From NCBI RefSeq assembly GCF_030409605.1, contig NZ_JAUFQG010000004.1, positions 2,110,501 through 2,174,500 of the forward strand: 64,000 nt of DNA, in the 5' to 3' direction. The stretch comes from Simiduia curdlanivorans (lineage in GTDB: Bacteria > Pseudomonadota > Gammaproteobacteria > Pseudomonadales > Cellvibrionaceae). The first letter of the stretch is position 1. Each line of letters opens with the position of its first letter. The translations under genes were made by a program, and so were the position numbers. The notes under the pieces are model-generated. The model made no database searches, was not told where the DNA came from, and worked only from the letters and a program-made list of their open reading frames with translations. Below, one piece after another: positions 45,559-54,489 of this stretch.

Positions 45559-48500
45559 ATGAGTCAATTTTTAGATAAGCTGCGTTTTTTCCAGGCGAAG
45601 AAGCAGGCTTTTAGCGGCGATCACGGCGTAACTACCGAAGAGAATCGCGATTGGGAAGACGGCTATCGTCGTCGTTGGCAGCACGATAAGATTGTGCGCT
45701 CCACCCATGGCGTGAACTGCACCGGTTCCTGTAGCTGGAAGATTTACGTGAAAGATGGTTTGGTAACCTGGGAAACCCAGCAAACCGACTACCCGCGTAC
45801 CCGCCCAGACCTACCCAACCACGAGCCACGCGGCTGCCCACGGGGCGCCAGCTACTCTTGGTATATCTATTCTGCCAACCGTCTAAAGTACCCCAAGGTA
45901 CGCAAGGCGTTGTTGAAATTATGGCGCGATGCCCGCGCTAGCTATTCAGATCCCGTTAAAGCGTGGGAGTCGATCGTTAACGATCCCGTGAAGGCCAAGA
46001 GCTACAAAACCAAGCGCGGTATGGGCGGCTTGGTGCGCTCTGATTGGCGCGAAGTGAATGAAATGATCGCGGCGGCCAACGTTTACACGGCGAAAAAATA
46101 TGGCCCAGACCGCATCAGTGGCTTCTCGCCCATTCCCGCCATGTCCATGGTGTCTTACGCTGCGGGTTCGCGTTATTTAAGCTTGATTGGCGGCAACTGC
46201 TTGTCTTTCTACGATTGGTATTGCGATCTACCACCGGCCTCGCCACAAATTTGGGGCGAGCAAACCGACGTGCCGGAATCGGCCGACTGGTACAACTCCG
46301 GTTACATCATTGCCTGGGGTTCTAACGTTCCGCAAACCCGCACCCCCGATGCCCACTTCTTCACCGAAGTACGCTACAAGGGCACGAAAACGGTTGCTAT
46401 TACGCCTGATTATTCGGAAGTGGCGAAGCTCACCGACGAGTGGGTTCCGGCCAAACAGGGCACCGATGCGGCTGTTGCCATGTCTATGGGTCACGTAATT
46501 TTGCGTGAATTCCACGTGGATAAGCCAAGCGAATATTTTAAAGACTATGTGCGCTCCACCACCGATTTCCCTTACCTAGTGAAACTCGAAGCCTGTGAAA
46601 ACGGCCTGCAGCAGGGCGCCTTCTTGCGTGCTTCAGATTTAGCTGGCAACCACGGCCAAGACAATAACCCCGAGTGGAAAACCATTGCGTTAAATGAAAC
46701 CAATGGCGAGCTGGTATCGCCTAATGGTTCTATCGGCTATCGCTGGGGCGAGCCCTCGGCGAAGGAAGGCAAGGGCAAGTGGAACATCGAGCAGAAAGAC
46801 GGCAAGTCTGGCGCCGAGGTTAAGCTCACCCTGTCGTTAAAAGAAACCGCCGACCAAGTTGTGGATGTGGCTTTCCCATACTTCGGTTCCGCGGAGCACG
46901 AGTACAAGTATTTCGACCACACAGATCACGACCCCATTCAGCAGCGTAAAGTGCCCGTTAAAAAGGTTACCTTAGCCGATGGTTCCGAAGTGTTGGTGGC
47001 CACTGTGTACGATTTAACCTTGGCCAACTACGGCGTGGATAACGGCTATGACTGCCCGAATTCCGCCAAAACTTTCGACGACAATATTCCCTACACACCA
47101 GCCTGGCAGGAAAAAATTACCGGTGTACCGCGTGCGCAAATTATCAAAATTGCGCGCGAGTTTGCCGATAACGCGCATAAAACCCGTGGCCGCTCCATGA
47201 TTATTATCGGTGCAGCAATGAACCACTGGTACAACATGGACATGAACTACCGCGGCGTCATCAATATGTTGATGATGTGTGGTTGTATCGGCCAGTCTGG
47301 TGGTGGTTGGGCGCACTATGTGGGGCAAGAAAAGCTGCGCCCACAGTGCGGCTGGTTGCCCTTGGCCTTCGGGCTAGATTGGCAGCGGCCACCGCGCCAA
47401 ATGAACGGCACTTCATTTTTCTATAATCACGCCGACCAATGGCGCTATGAAAAATTAGACATGGCCGAAGTCATTTCGCCCTTGGCTAACAAAGAAAAGT
47501 GGACCGGTTCCATCATCGATTTCAACACCCGCGCCGAGCGCATGGGTTGGTTGCCGTCGGCACCGCAGCTGGGTATGAACCCGCTGGAATTGTGCAAGCG
47601 CGCCGAAGCCATGGGTATGGACCCGAAAGATTACGCGGTAAAAATGTTGAAAGAGGGCGAGCTGAAATTTTCCTGTGAAGACCCGGATAATCCGCAGAAC
47701 TTCCCGCGCAATATGTTTATTTGGCGTTCCAACTTGCTCGGTTCTTCCGGCAAGGGCCACGAATATATGTTGCGCCATTTGCTCGGCACCAAGCATGGTT
47801 TGATGGGCAAAGACCTCGGCGAGTCGGGCGAGAAGAAACCACAAGACGTAACCTGGCACGACGATGCGCCGGAAGGCAAAATCGACCTGTTGGTAACATT
47901 GGATTTCCGCATGTCTACCACTTGCTTGTATTCAGATATCGTTTTGCCAACCGCTACTTGGTATGAAAAAGACGACATGAATACCTCGGATATGCATCCG
48001 TTTATTCACCCGCTGTCTAAAGCTGTTGATCCCGTGTGGGAATCGCGTTCCGATTGGGACATCTTTAAAGGCATCGCCAAGCGCTTCAGTGAATTAACTG
48101 ACGGTCACTTAGGTGTGGAAAAAGATCTTGTCACCATTCCCATGCAACACGATACCCCCGGTGAATTAGCCCAGCCTAATGGCGTAAAAGCTTGGTGGAA
48201 AAATGAGTGCGAACTCATTCCCGGCAAAACCGCACCTAACATGGTGGTGGTAGAAAGGGATTACCCCAATACCTACAAGCGCTTTACCTCGCTTGGCCCC
48301 TTGCTAGAAAAATTAGGCAATGGCGGCAAGGGTATTAATTGGAATACCGACGCCGAAGTGAAATTCCTCGGTGAGCTGAACTATGTGCACACCGAAGAAG
48401 GCGCGCACAAAGGCCGGCCAAAAATTGAATCCGCCATTGATGCCGCCGAAGTGATTTTGTCGCTGGCACCAGAAACCAACGGTCAAGTGGCGGTGAAAGC

Positions 48501-49317
48501 ATGGCAAGCACTGGGTGCGATTACCGGTCGCGATCACACCCACTTGGCCAAGCCAAAAGAAGACGAAAAAATTCGCTTCCGCGATATTCAAGCGCAGCCG
48601 CGCAAGATTATTAGCTCGCCCACTTGGTCGGGCTTGGAAGATGAGCACGTGTCTTATAACGCCGGTTACACCAACGTACACGAGTTAATTCCATGGCGCA
48701 CCGTCACCGGCCGCCAGCAGTTTTATCAAGATCACGAGTGGATGTGTGATTTCGGCGAGCAGCATTGCACCTACAAGCCGCCCATTAACACCAAGACGAT
48801 CGAGCCGCTACTGGGCAAAAAGTCGAATGGCAATCACGAGTTGGTATTGAACTGGATTACACCACACCAGAAGTGGGGCATTCACTCAACTTACTCCGAT
48901 AACCTGTTGATGCTTACCCTGTCGCGCGGTGGCCCCATTGTGTGGCTGAGCGAAGTGGATGCGAAGAAGGCCGATATTGTCGACAACGACTGGATCGAAA
49001 TCTTCAACGTCAACGGTGCCATCAGTGCCCGTGCTGTTGTTTCGCAGCGTGTACCAGAAGGCATGAGCATGATGTACCACGCACAAGAGCGCATTGTGAA
49101 CGTGCCCGGTGCTGAAACCACCAAAACCCGTGGCGGTATTCACAACTCGGTAACCCGAGCGGTGATGAAACCCACCCACATGATTGGTGGTTATGCGCAG
49201 CAGTCTTACGGTTTTAACTACTACGGTACCGTGGGCTGTAATCGAGATGAATTTGTGATCGTTCGCAAGATGGACAAGGTCGATTGGCTGGACGAGCCCC
49301 AAGCAGGTGGAGTGTAA
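45559..49317 (+). CDS. narG: respiratory nitrate reductase alpha subunit (Mo-bisMGD, FS0)
   Basis: 1252 residues, the usual length. This is the catalytic subunit, reducing nitrate to nitrite on the cytoplasmic face with electrons from quinol. The FS0 cluster ligands H50, C54, C58 and C93 are all present (THGVNCTGSC, RGCPRGA), and the Mo-ligand Asp is D223 in YCDLPPASPQ. The C-terminal molybdopterin dinucleotide-binding domain is complete (IYSTYS-type HSTYSDNLLMLTLSRGGP segment). The operon start carries an FNR box and a NarL-like repeat. narH starts four bases after its stop. Confidence 0.98.
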   Translation: MSQFLDKLRFFQAKKQAFSGDHGVTTEENRDWEDGYRRRWQHDKIVRSTHGVNCTGSCSWKIYVKDGLVTWETQQTDYPRTRPDLPNHEPRGCPRGASYSWYIYSANRLKYPKVRKALLKLWRDARASYSDPVKAWESIVNDPVKAKSYKTKRGMGGLVRSDWREVNEMIAAANVYTAKKYGPDRISGFSPIPAMSMVSYAAGSRYLSLIGGNCLSFYDWYCDLPPASPQIWGEQTDVPESADWYNSGYIIAWGSNVPQTRTPDAHFFTEVRYKGTKTVAITPDYSEVAKLTDEWVPAKQGTDAAVAMSMGHVILREFHVDKPSEYFKDYVRSTTDFPYLVKLEACENGLQQGAFLRASDLAGNHGQDNNPEWKTIALNETNGELVSPNGSIGYRWGEPSAKEGKGKWNIEQKDGKSGAEVKLTLSLKETADQVVDVAFPYFGSAEHEYKYFDHTDHDPIQQRKVPVKKVTLADGSEVLVATVYDLTLANYGVDNGYDCPNSAKTFDDNIPYTPAWQEKITGVPRAQIIKIAREFADNAHKTRGRSMIIIGAAMNHWYNMDMNYRGVINMLMMCGCIGQSGGGWAHYVGQEKLRPQCGWLPLAFGLDWQRPPRQMNGTSFFYNHADQWRYEKLDMAEVISPLANKEKWTGSIIDFNTRAERMGWLPSAPQLGMNPLELCKRAEAMGMDPKDYAVKMLKEGELKFSCEDPDNPQNFPRNMFIWRSNLLGSSGKGHEYMLRHLLGTKHGLMGKDLGESGEKKPQDVTWHDDAPEGKIDLLVTLDFRMSTTCLYSDIVLPTATWYEKDDMNTSDMHPFIHPLSKAVDPVWESRSDWDIFKGIAKRFSELTDGHLGVEKDLVTIPMQHDTPGELAQPNGVKAWWKNECELIPGKTAPNMVVVERDYPNTYKRFTSLGPLLEKLGNGGKGINWNTDAEVKFLGELNYVHTEEGAHKGRPKIESAIDAAEVILSLAPETNGQVAVKAWQALGAITGRDHTHLAKPKEDEKIRFRDIQAQPRKIISSPTWSGLEDEHVSYNAGYTNVHELIPWRTVTGRQQFYQDHEWMCDFGEQHCTYKPPINTKTIEPLLGKKSNGNHELVLNWITPHQKWGIHSTYSDNLLMLTLSRGGPIVWLSEVDAKKADIVDNDWIEIFNVNGAISARAVVSQRVPEGMSMMYHAQERIVNVPGAETTKTRGGIHNSVTRAVMKPTHMIGGYAQQSYGFNYYGTVGCNRDEFVIVRKMDKVDWLDEPQAGGV

Positions 49318-49321
49318 GCAA

Positions 49322-50863
49322 ATGAAAATACGTGCACAGATAGGCATGGTGTTAAATTTAGACAAGTGTATTGGTTGTCATACTTGCTCCATTACGTGTA
49401 AAAATGTGTGGACCAGTCGCGATGGTATGGAATACGCCTGGTTCAATAACGTAGAAACCAAACCCGGTATTGGCTTCCCGAAAGAGTGGGAAAACCAAGA
49501 CAAGTGGAACGGCGGTTGGGTGCGCAACAAAAATGGCAAGCTCACGCCTAAACAAGGTGGCAAGCTGCGCTTGTTGGCGAACATTTTTGCCAACCCAGAT
49601 TTGCCAGAAATCGACGACTACTACGAGCCCTTTGATTTTGACTACGAGCATCTACACAACGCGCCCGAGTCAAAGCATCAACCCGTAGCGCGTCCGCGCT
49701 CGCTGATCACTGGCCAGCGCATGGAGAAAATTAATTGGGGCCCGAACTGGGAAGAAATTCTCGGCACCGAATTCGCCAAGCGTAAAGCCGATGTGAACTT
49801 CAACGACGTGGTGCAAAAAGACATCTACGGTCAATTCGAAAAGACCTTCATGATGTACTTACCACGGTTGTGTGAACACTGCTTAAACCCCGCCTGTGTG
49901 GCCAGCTGCCCAAGTGGCGCTATCTACAAGCGCGAAGAAGACGGCATTGTATTGATCGATCAAGACAAGTGCCGCGGTTGGCGCATGTGTGTGTCGGGTT
50001 GCCCGTACAAGAAAATTTACTACAACTGGAAAACCGGAAAATCTGAAAAATGTATTTTCTGCTATCCACGTATCGAAGCCGGCCAGCCCACCGTTTGTTC
50101 GGAAACTTGCGTAGGCCGTATTCGCTACCTAGGCGTGTTGCTCTATGACGCCGATAAAATTGAAGCGGCGGCGAGCGTCGAGCTGGAAAAAGATTTGTAC
50201 CAAGCGCAATTGGATTTGTTCCTCGATCCCAATGATCCAGCGGTACAAGCCGCAGCGCGCGCCGAGGGTATTCCAGAGGCATGGCTAGAGGCGGCGCAAA
50301 ACTCGCCCGTGTACAAAATGGCCGTGGATTGGAAAGTGGCACTGCCATTACACCCCGAGTATCGGACTCTACCCATGGTTTGGTATGTGCCACCTTTGTC
50401 GCCCATTCAAAATGCGGCCGAAGCCGGTCACATCGGTATGGATGGCGTGATTCCCGATTTGAAATCGCTGCGCATTCCGGTTCGCTACTTGGCTAACTTG
50501 TTAACCGCAGGCGATGAAGTGCCAGTACTTAATGCCCTAGAGCGCATGTTGGCCATGCGCGCCTTCAAGCGTTCGCAGCAAGTGGAAGGCGAAGTGGATA
50601 TGGCGGTATTGCAAAAAGTTGGCTTGTCCGCGTCGGAAGTGGAAGACATGTATCGCTATATGGCTATTGCCAACTACGAAGATCGCTTCGTGATTCCAAC
50701 CAGCCATAAAGCGTATGCAGAAGATGCCTACGACATGAAGTCGACCTGTGGCTTTAGCTTTGGCAACGGCTGCAGTGATGGCAATAACGAGGTCAATATC
50801 TTCGGCGGTAAAAAGCAAACCAATCGCGACATCATCGCGGTAAGTACCTGGGAGGCCGAGTAA
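49322..50863 (+). CDS. narH: respiratory nitrate reductase beta subunit (Fe-S)
   Basis: 513 residues from the ATG at 49322 (GGAG nine bases before it); a GTG at 49307 would overlap narG. It carries electrons from NarI heme to NarG through three 4Fe-4S and one 3Fe-4S cluster. Cysteines C16, C19, C22, C26 (CIGCHTCSITC) are followed by CEHCLNPACVASC, the tryptophan-containing CRGWRMCVSGC typical of the 3Fe-4S site, and CIFC and CSETC. The stop shares bases with the narJ start (TAATG). Confidence 0.97.
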   Translation: MKIRAQIGMVLNLDKCIGCHTCSITCKNVWTSRDGMEYAWFNNVETKPGIGFPKEWENQDKWNGGWVRNKNGKLTPKQGGKLRLLANIFANPDLPEIDDYYEPFDFDYEHLHNAPESKHQPVARPRSLITGQRMEKINWGPNWEEILGTEFAKRKADVNFNDVVQKDIYGQFEKTFMMYLPRLCEHCLNPACVASCPSGAIYKREEDGIVLIDQDKCRGWRMCVSGCPYKKIYYNWKTGKSEKCIFCYPRIEAGQPTVCSETCVGRIRYLGVLLYDADKIEAAASVELEKDLYQAQLDLFLDPNDPAVQAAARAEGIPEAWLEAAQNSPVYKMAVDWKVALPLHPEYRTLPMVWYVPPLSPIQNAAEAGHIGMDGVIPDLKSLRIPVRYLANLLTAGDEVPVLNALERMLAMRAFKRSQQVEGEVDMAVLQKVGLSASEVEDMYRYMAIANYEDRFVIPTSHKAYAEDAYDMKSTCGFSFGNGCSDGNNEVNIFGGKKQTNRDIIAVSTWEAE

Positions 50864-51606
50864 TGGAAATTTTACGCATTCTCTCAAGACTGCTGGATTA
50901 CCCAACCGCTGACATTGGTAACTATCAGGCCGAGGTGCTCGGCCTGATTGAAAGCGCGCCGATGCAAGACAAACTGCGTCAGAAAGTGATGCAGTTTGTA
51001 AAAGATAGAACCGCTATGGACTTGTTAGATTGGCAAGCGGAATACGACGGCATGTTTGAACGCGGTCGTTCATTGGGCTTGTGGTTGTTTGAGCATGTAC
51101 ACGGCGAGTCGCGCGATCGCGGCCAAGCGATGGTGGATTTAGTAGGTCTCTATCGTCAAGCCGGTTTAGAAATAAGCCAGCACGAACTGCCCGATTACAT
51201 TCCGTTGTTTTTAGAGTTTTTGGCAACCCAGGGTGATGACAACGCCAAGGGTTGGATAGTCGACATGGAACACATTCTCGCATTGCTACAAGTTCGCTTG
51301 GAAAAGCGCGAGAGCGACTATGCCGTGCTATTCGAAGCCTTATTGGATATTGCCCACAGTAAGGTCAATCTCAAGGAAGTGCGCGAGCGCATTGCCTCAG
51401 AAAAGCGCGACGACACTAAAGCCGCTATCGATAAAGAGTGGGAAGAAGAGGAGGTCACCTTTGGCGCCGAATCTTTGGAGAAGAGTTGCGACAGCGCCGC
51501 AAGACGCCCCAGCGAATCTCAGCGCCGCGATTTAGATGTGCCATTGAATTGGGTAGGTTTTAACGATGCAACTGAAAAACCGGCATCTGCCTTAGAGAGG
51601 AATTAA
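50863..51606 (+). CDS. narJ: nitrate reductase assembly chaperone
   Basis: 247 residues. NarJ binds the apo alpha subunit and holds it until the Mo cofactor is inserted and the enzyme docks to the membrane. The TorD-like all-helical fold is supported by RILSRLLDYPTADI at the start, MFERGRSLGLWLFEHVHGESRDRGQAMVDL, and HELPDYIPLFLEFL. The C-terminal 50 residues are charged and variable, as in other members. It overlaps narH and narI by one base each, so it is translationally coupled on both sides. Confidence 0.95.
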   Translation: MEILRILSRLLDYPTADIGNYQAEVLGLIESAPMQDKLRQKVMQFVKDRTAMDLLDWQAEYDGMFERGRSLGLWLFEHVHGESRDRGQAMVDLVGLYRQAGLEISQHELPDYIPLFLEFLATQGDDNAKGWIVDMEHILALLQVRLEKRESDYAVLFEALLDIAHSKVNLKEVRERIASEKRDDTKAAIDKEWEEEEVTFGAESLEKSCDSAARRPSESQRRDLDVPLNWVGFNDATEKPASALERN

Positions 51607-52280
51607 TGATGAATCATTTCTTGTTTGGTGTTTATCCCTACATCGCGTTTGCCATATTCCTGCTCGGTAGTTTGGCGCGCTACGATCGCGATCAATACAC
51701 GTGGAAAACCGGCTCCAGTCAGCTGTTAGAAAGTAAGCAGTTGCGCAAAGGGTCGATCGCTTTTCACGTGGGCATTATCGCCATTTTGTGTGGTCACTTT
51801 GTTGGCTTGTTGACGCCCAATGCGGTGTGGCATGCCCTTGGCGTATCGGCCAGTTTTAAACAAATGGTTGCCATGGGTGTAGGTGGTTTCTTTGGCCTAA
51901 TCTGTCTTTACGGCATGGTTATTCTCATCAAGCGCCGCCTAACCAATGATCGGGTTCGCGCCACCACAACCACAATGGATCTCACTATCTTACTGTTGCT
52001 GTTCGCGCAGCTTGTGCTCGGTTTACTGTCAATCTTCGTGTCATCTGGTCACATGGACGGCGCTGAAATGTTAAAGCTGATGGCCTGGGCGCAAAATATC
52101 GTGATACTTGATCCGGTATATGCGGCGGAGCAAATGGTGAACGTGCACTGGATTTTTAAAATGCATATCACCTTGGGTATGACACTGTTTGTGCTGTTTC
52201 CCTTCTCGCGGTTGGTGCATGTTTGGAGTGTGCCGGTGAAGTACTTTACCCGGAACTACCAAATAGTCCGCGCCAAATAG
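51606..52280 (+). CDS. narI: respiratory nitrate reductase gamma subunit (cytochrome b)
   Basis: 224 residues with five membrane helices. It oxidises quinol at the periplasmic side and passes electrons through two b hemes to NarH. The heme histidines are visible as H54 and H64 (AFHVGIIAILCGH) and in KMHITLGMTLF and RLVHVW near the C-terminus. Two start codons stand together (51606 and 51609). It is the last nar gene before a repeat-rich stretch and the cassette array, whereas related clusters often continue directly with ppiC and moaA, found here 7.3 kb further on. Confidence 0.96.
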   Translation: MMNHFLFGVYPYIAFAIFLLGSLARYDRDQYTWKTGSSQLLESKQLRKGSIAFHVGIIAILCGHFVGLLTPNAVWHALGVSASFKQMVAMGVGGFFGLICLYGMVILIKRRLTNDRVRATTTTMDLTILLLLFAQLVLGLLSIFVSSGHMDGAEMLKLMAWAQNIVILDPVYAAEQMVNVHWIFKMHITLGMTLFVLFPFSRLVHVWSVPVKYFTRNYQIVRAK

Positions 52281-52402
52281 AAGGACCCTTGTCTTTTTCC
52301 TCAGGGCGGCGTCGGTGCTGTGCTCGGTCGGTCACATACTAGGTGTATGCTCCCTCCCTGTGCGCAGTACCTCCTAACCCTGAGAAAAAATCCAAAGGTC
52401 CT
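52281..52402. repeat. palindromic repeat element 0, directly after narI
   Basis: The left end (AAGGACCCTT...CTCAGGG, 52281-52306) is an imperfect inverted copy of the right end (CCCTGAG...AAAGGTCCTT, 52378-52402). The interior GTATGCTCCCTCCCTGTGCGCAGTACCTCCT is nearly repeated at 53141-53169. Confidence 0.65.
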
Positions 52403-52421
52403 TCGCGGACCTTCGTCTTTT
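52394..52421 (+). terminator. probable narGHJI terminator
   Basis: AAGGTCC-TTCGC-GGACCTT hairpin followed by CGTCTTTT, within the repeat region and 114 bases after the narI stop. Related hairpins recur at 52606-52629 and 52832-52854 (AAAGGTCC...GGGCCTTT with T-runs). Confidence 0.7.
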
Positions 52422-52439
52422 ACGCTAGGGCGGCGTTGG

Positions 52440-52632
52440 ATCAGTGCTTATGTTCAGGATGAACGGTATGTCACGGTTGCAGGGAAGCAAATGAGTGACC
52501 AGAGAGGCAGATTTTTTGCTCCTGCAAAATCTGCACTTCCGCCATCCATGGCGGTCGTACACTCCCTCACTGCGCGCTGATCCGCCTTGCCCTAACGCAA
52601 AATCCAAAGGTCCTTATCGGGCCTTTTTTGTT
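52440..52632. repeat. long direct repeat, unit 1
   Basis: About 190 bases, almost identical to unit 2. It contains a perfect inverted repeat (GCAGATTTT/AAAATCTGC, 52507-52534), the palindrome CCGCCATCCATGGCGG, and a terminator-like hairpin at its end. The ends (GACCTT...GCTAGGGC and GCCCTAACGC...AAGGTC) are themselves inverted copies. Short frames in it are not genes. Confidence 0.85.
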
Positions 52633-52645
52633 TTTAAGAGCGGGA

Positions 52646-52858
52646 ATCAGTGCTTATGTTCAGGACCTCGGTGCCCCTTGAGGGTATGAACGGTATGTCA
52701 CGGTTGCAGGGAAGCAAATGAGTGACCAGAGAGGCAGATTTTTGCTCCTGCAAAATCTGCACTTCCGCCATCCATGGCGGTCGTACGCTCCCTCACTGCG
52801 CGCTGATCCGCCTTGCCTTAACGCAAAATCCAAAGGTCCTTATCGGGCCTTTTTGCTT
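52646..52858. repeat. long direct repeat, unit 2
   Basis: Same as unit 1 except for a 21-bp insertion (52664-52684) that is a copy of the GGACCTCGGTGCCCC motif, and a few substitutions. Inverted repeat at 52734-52760 and terminator-like hairpin at 52832-52854. Confidence 0.85.
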
Positions 52859-52881
52859 TTTAGGGGAGGCGTGACGCGCAG

Positions 52882-53073
52882 GGACCTCGGTGCCCCATGA
52901 GGGTACGCACTAATGTCGCGGTGGCATGGACCTCGGTGCCCCTTGAGGGTATGCCAAAGAACGACCGGTGCTGTGCTTATGTTCAGGACCTGGGTGCCCC
53001 CTGAGGGTATGCACTAATGTCGCGGTGGCATGGACCTCGGTGCCCCTTGAGCGGTCCGACGATTCGGGTATGC
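52882..53073. repeat. four further copies of a 26-bp motif
   Basis: The motif GGACCTCGGTGCCCCTTGAG plus GGTATG occurs at 52663 (in unit 2), 52882, 52928, 52986 and 53032, with small changes; the last copy is split by a 14-base insertion. CCTC and GAGG within it can pair. Linking sequences (GCACTAATGTCGCGGTGGCA) are also repeated (52907 and 53011). Confidence 0.8.
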
Positions 53074-53190
53074 CAATGAGCGACCAGAGGCAGATTTTTG
53101 CTCCTGCAAAATCTGCACTTCCGCCATCCATGGCGGTCGTATGCTCCCTCCCTGTACGCAGTACCTCCTGACCCTGAGAATAAATCCTAA
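53070..53190. repeat. long direct repeat, unit 3 (mosaic)
   Basis: Its first half matches units 1 and 2, including the inverted repeat GCAGATTTT/AAAATCTGC (53090-53116) and the CCATGGCGG palindrome. Its second half (53141-53190) matches the end of element 0, ending with a degenerate AAGGTCCTT. Confidence 0.8.
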
Positions 53191-53220
53191 GGTCCTTCGT
53201 GTCCTATTTATAGGGACTGC

Positions 53221-53493
53221 TACTACTCAGCGCAAATGGTGTCCCGTAAGTCTGTATAAACACAGATTTCACCCCTGAATAGCCTTTCTAGCAGTATTTT
53301 TTCAACGCCGCGGGATATATGCCTCCGGGGCGTATTATTTTGCGCCCCATTCTGAAAATTGTGATAACTTCCTGAAATTAAAGGGAGAGTTGGAGCTGGT
53401 ACCATAGCTCCGCTCTGGATATATGCCTCGGAGGCACTGAATAAGGCTGTTAGCCATCTTTTCGAGGATTGGAGTAATTTATGAGAATGATGA
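53221..53493. other. array entry region with hairpins and an attC-like R' core
   Basis: No gene. GATATATGCCTC occurs twice (about 53313 and 53418). Two hairpins are present: GGGGCG/CGCCCC (about 53326-53347) and GGAGCT/AGCTCC (about 53391-53411). The stretch ends with GTTAGCC (53449-53455), which fits the recombination core GTTRRRY and marks the start of the first cassette. This may be a degenerate attC or an attI-like site. Confidence 0.5.
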
Positions 53494-53967
53494 ATGAAAA
53501 ATGGTGACCGAATACTGCCAATAATAATGGTGATTGCGGCATTCGTATTTGTTGCTCTTTCAGTATTTATATCTAGTCAAAGAGCATTAACGAGCTTGGA
53601 GAATACTCTCTTGCAAGCTTTTGGTCTTGGGCTGGGGTTGATAGGCTCATTTATGTTTGGAAAGCAGTCCGCCAAAGAAGCAGCGAAAGAGATAATCAAG
53701 CCTCATGCTCGATCAGCTTTTCGCAGGCTTATCTCGCTATATGAAAGTCTTTCCAGAGTCGGGTTTGCTATAGAAAATTGTCATTCTAGCCCCGAAAGTC
53801 AATCTCAAACTATGGCAAAGCTAGAAGCAATTGTTATTGAGCAGCTATCTACAGCCGATGATGCTTTAGAAGATTGGAATGATATCGTTCCCGAGGAAGT
53901 ATCTGAGTTAAAGGCTAGATTGGAACGTTCAAGAATTAATGGGAGAAATAATGAGCAAGCCAATTAA
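53494..53967 (+). CDS. cassette 1a: membrane-anchored protein of unknown function
   Basis: 157 residues, not recognised. Two adjacent hydrophobic segments (about 6-26 and 38-56) form a membrane hairpin, followed by a helical, charged domain of about 95 residues that is probably cytoplasmic. A better ribosome site (GGAG at 53471) stands before a separate eight-codon frame at 53480-53506 (MRMMNEKW) that overlaps this start, so translation may be coupled through a leader peptide. Its 3' end overlaps the next gene. The two genes share one cassette and probably one task. Confidence 0.6.
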   Translation: MKNGDRILPIIMVIAAFVFVALSVFISSQRALTSLENTLLQAFGLGLGLIGSFMFGKQSAKEAAKEIIKPHARSAFRRLISLYESLSRVGFAIENCHSSPESQSQTMAKLEAIVIEQLSTADDALEDWNDIVPEEVSELKARLERSRINGRNNEQAN

Positions 53968-54394
53968 AGCAAAGGTTGCCCGAATCTTAAATTCGCGAGA
54001 AATTGTCATAACAGCGGGCACTGAGGACGGTGTGGCTGTAGATATGTATTTTGATGTAATGGACCCAAATGGTGAAGATATTAAGGACCCAGATACAGGT
54101 GAGATATTAGGTTCAATTCAACGACCGAAGGTCAGGGTAAAAGTGACACAAGCGCATGAGAAACTCTCTGTTGCTATGACTTACAAAAAGAAAGAAGTTA
54201 ATGTTGGCGGTTCAAGCTCTGCCTTTGATATAGGTTTGTTGTCGAGAACGTTGATGCCACCAAAGTATGTAACAAAATACGAAACTTTAAAAACTACCGA
54301 AAAAACATGGGAAGATTTGAGCGAAGAAGAAAGCTATGTAAAAACTGGAGATCCGGTTATTCAAGTACTTAAACCGCTGCCGGAGGAAGAATAA
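53951..54394 (+). CDS. cassette 1b: beta-rich protein resembling the FlgT C-terminal pattern
   Basis: 147 residues from the ATG at 53951, with GGGAGA just before it; an ATG at 53939 is also in frame. The pattern GTEDGVAVDMYFDVMDPNG followed by KDPDTGEILGSIQRPKVRVKVTQ recalls the small beta-barrel at the C-terminus of FlgT-like proteins and related envelope proteins, but here no signal peptide is visible. It overlaps cassette gene 1a by 17 bases, and the stop is followed at once by an attC site. The function is unknown; the resemblance is by motif only. Confidence 0.6.
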   Translation: MSKPIKAKVARILNSREIVITAGTEDGVAVDMYFDVMDPNGEDIKDPDTGEILGSIQRPKVRVKVTQAHEKLSVAMTYKKKEVNVGGSSSAFDIGLLSRTLMPPKYVTKYETLKTTEKTWEDLSEEESYVKTGDPVIQVLKPLPEEE

Positions 54395-54395
54395 T

Positions 54396-54470
54396 AGCTA
54401 ACAAAGCAAGGCAGCAAGCCCCTTCGGGGTGGGACCTCCTTTCAGTCGGCCCCTGCTTGCGGCGTTAGTA
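54396..54470 (+). other. attC site of cassette 1
   Basis: R'' core GCTAAC (54397-54402) and R' core GTTAGTA (54464-54470). Inner arms GCAAG-G-CAG (54406-54414) and CTGCTTGC (54453-54460) pair with one extrahelical G, the hallmark used by IntI. A CCCC-TTCG-GGG hairpin lies in the variable part. Confidence 0.88.
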
Positions 54471-54489
54471 TTCATCATGGGATCTGATT

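Noticed and set aside
49307..49321. GTG start of narH inside narG
   Set aside because: The ATG at 49322 has a proper GGAG spacing and gives the family's usual N-terminus and length.
52320..53171. Small plus- and minus-strand genes in the repeat region
   Set aside because: The frames are short, repeat the same peptide because the DNA is repeated, lack ribosome sites, and run through terminator hairpins.
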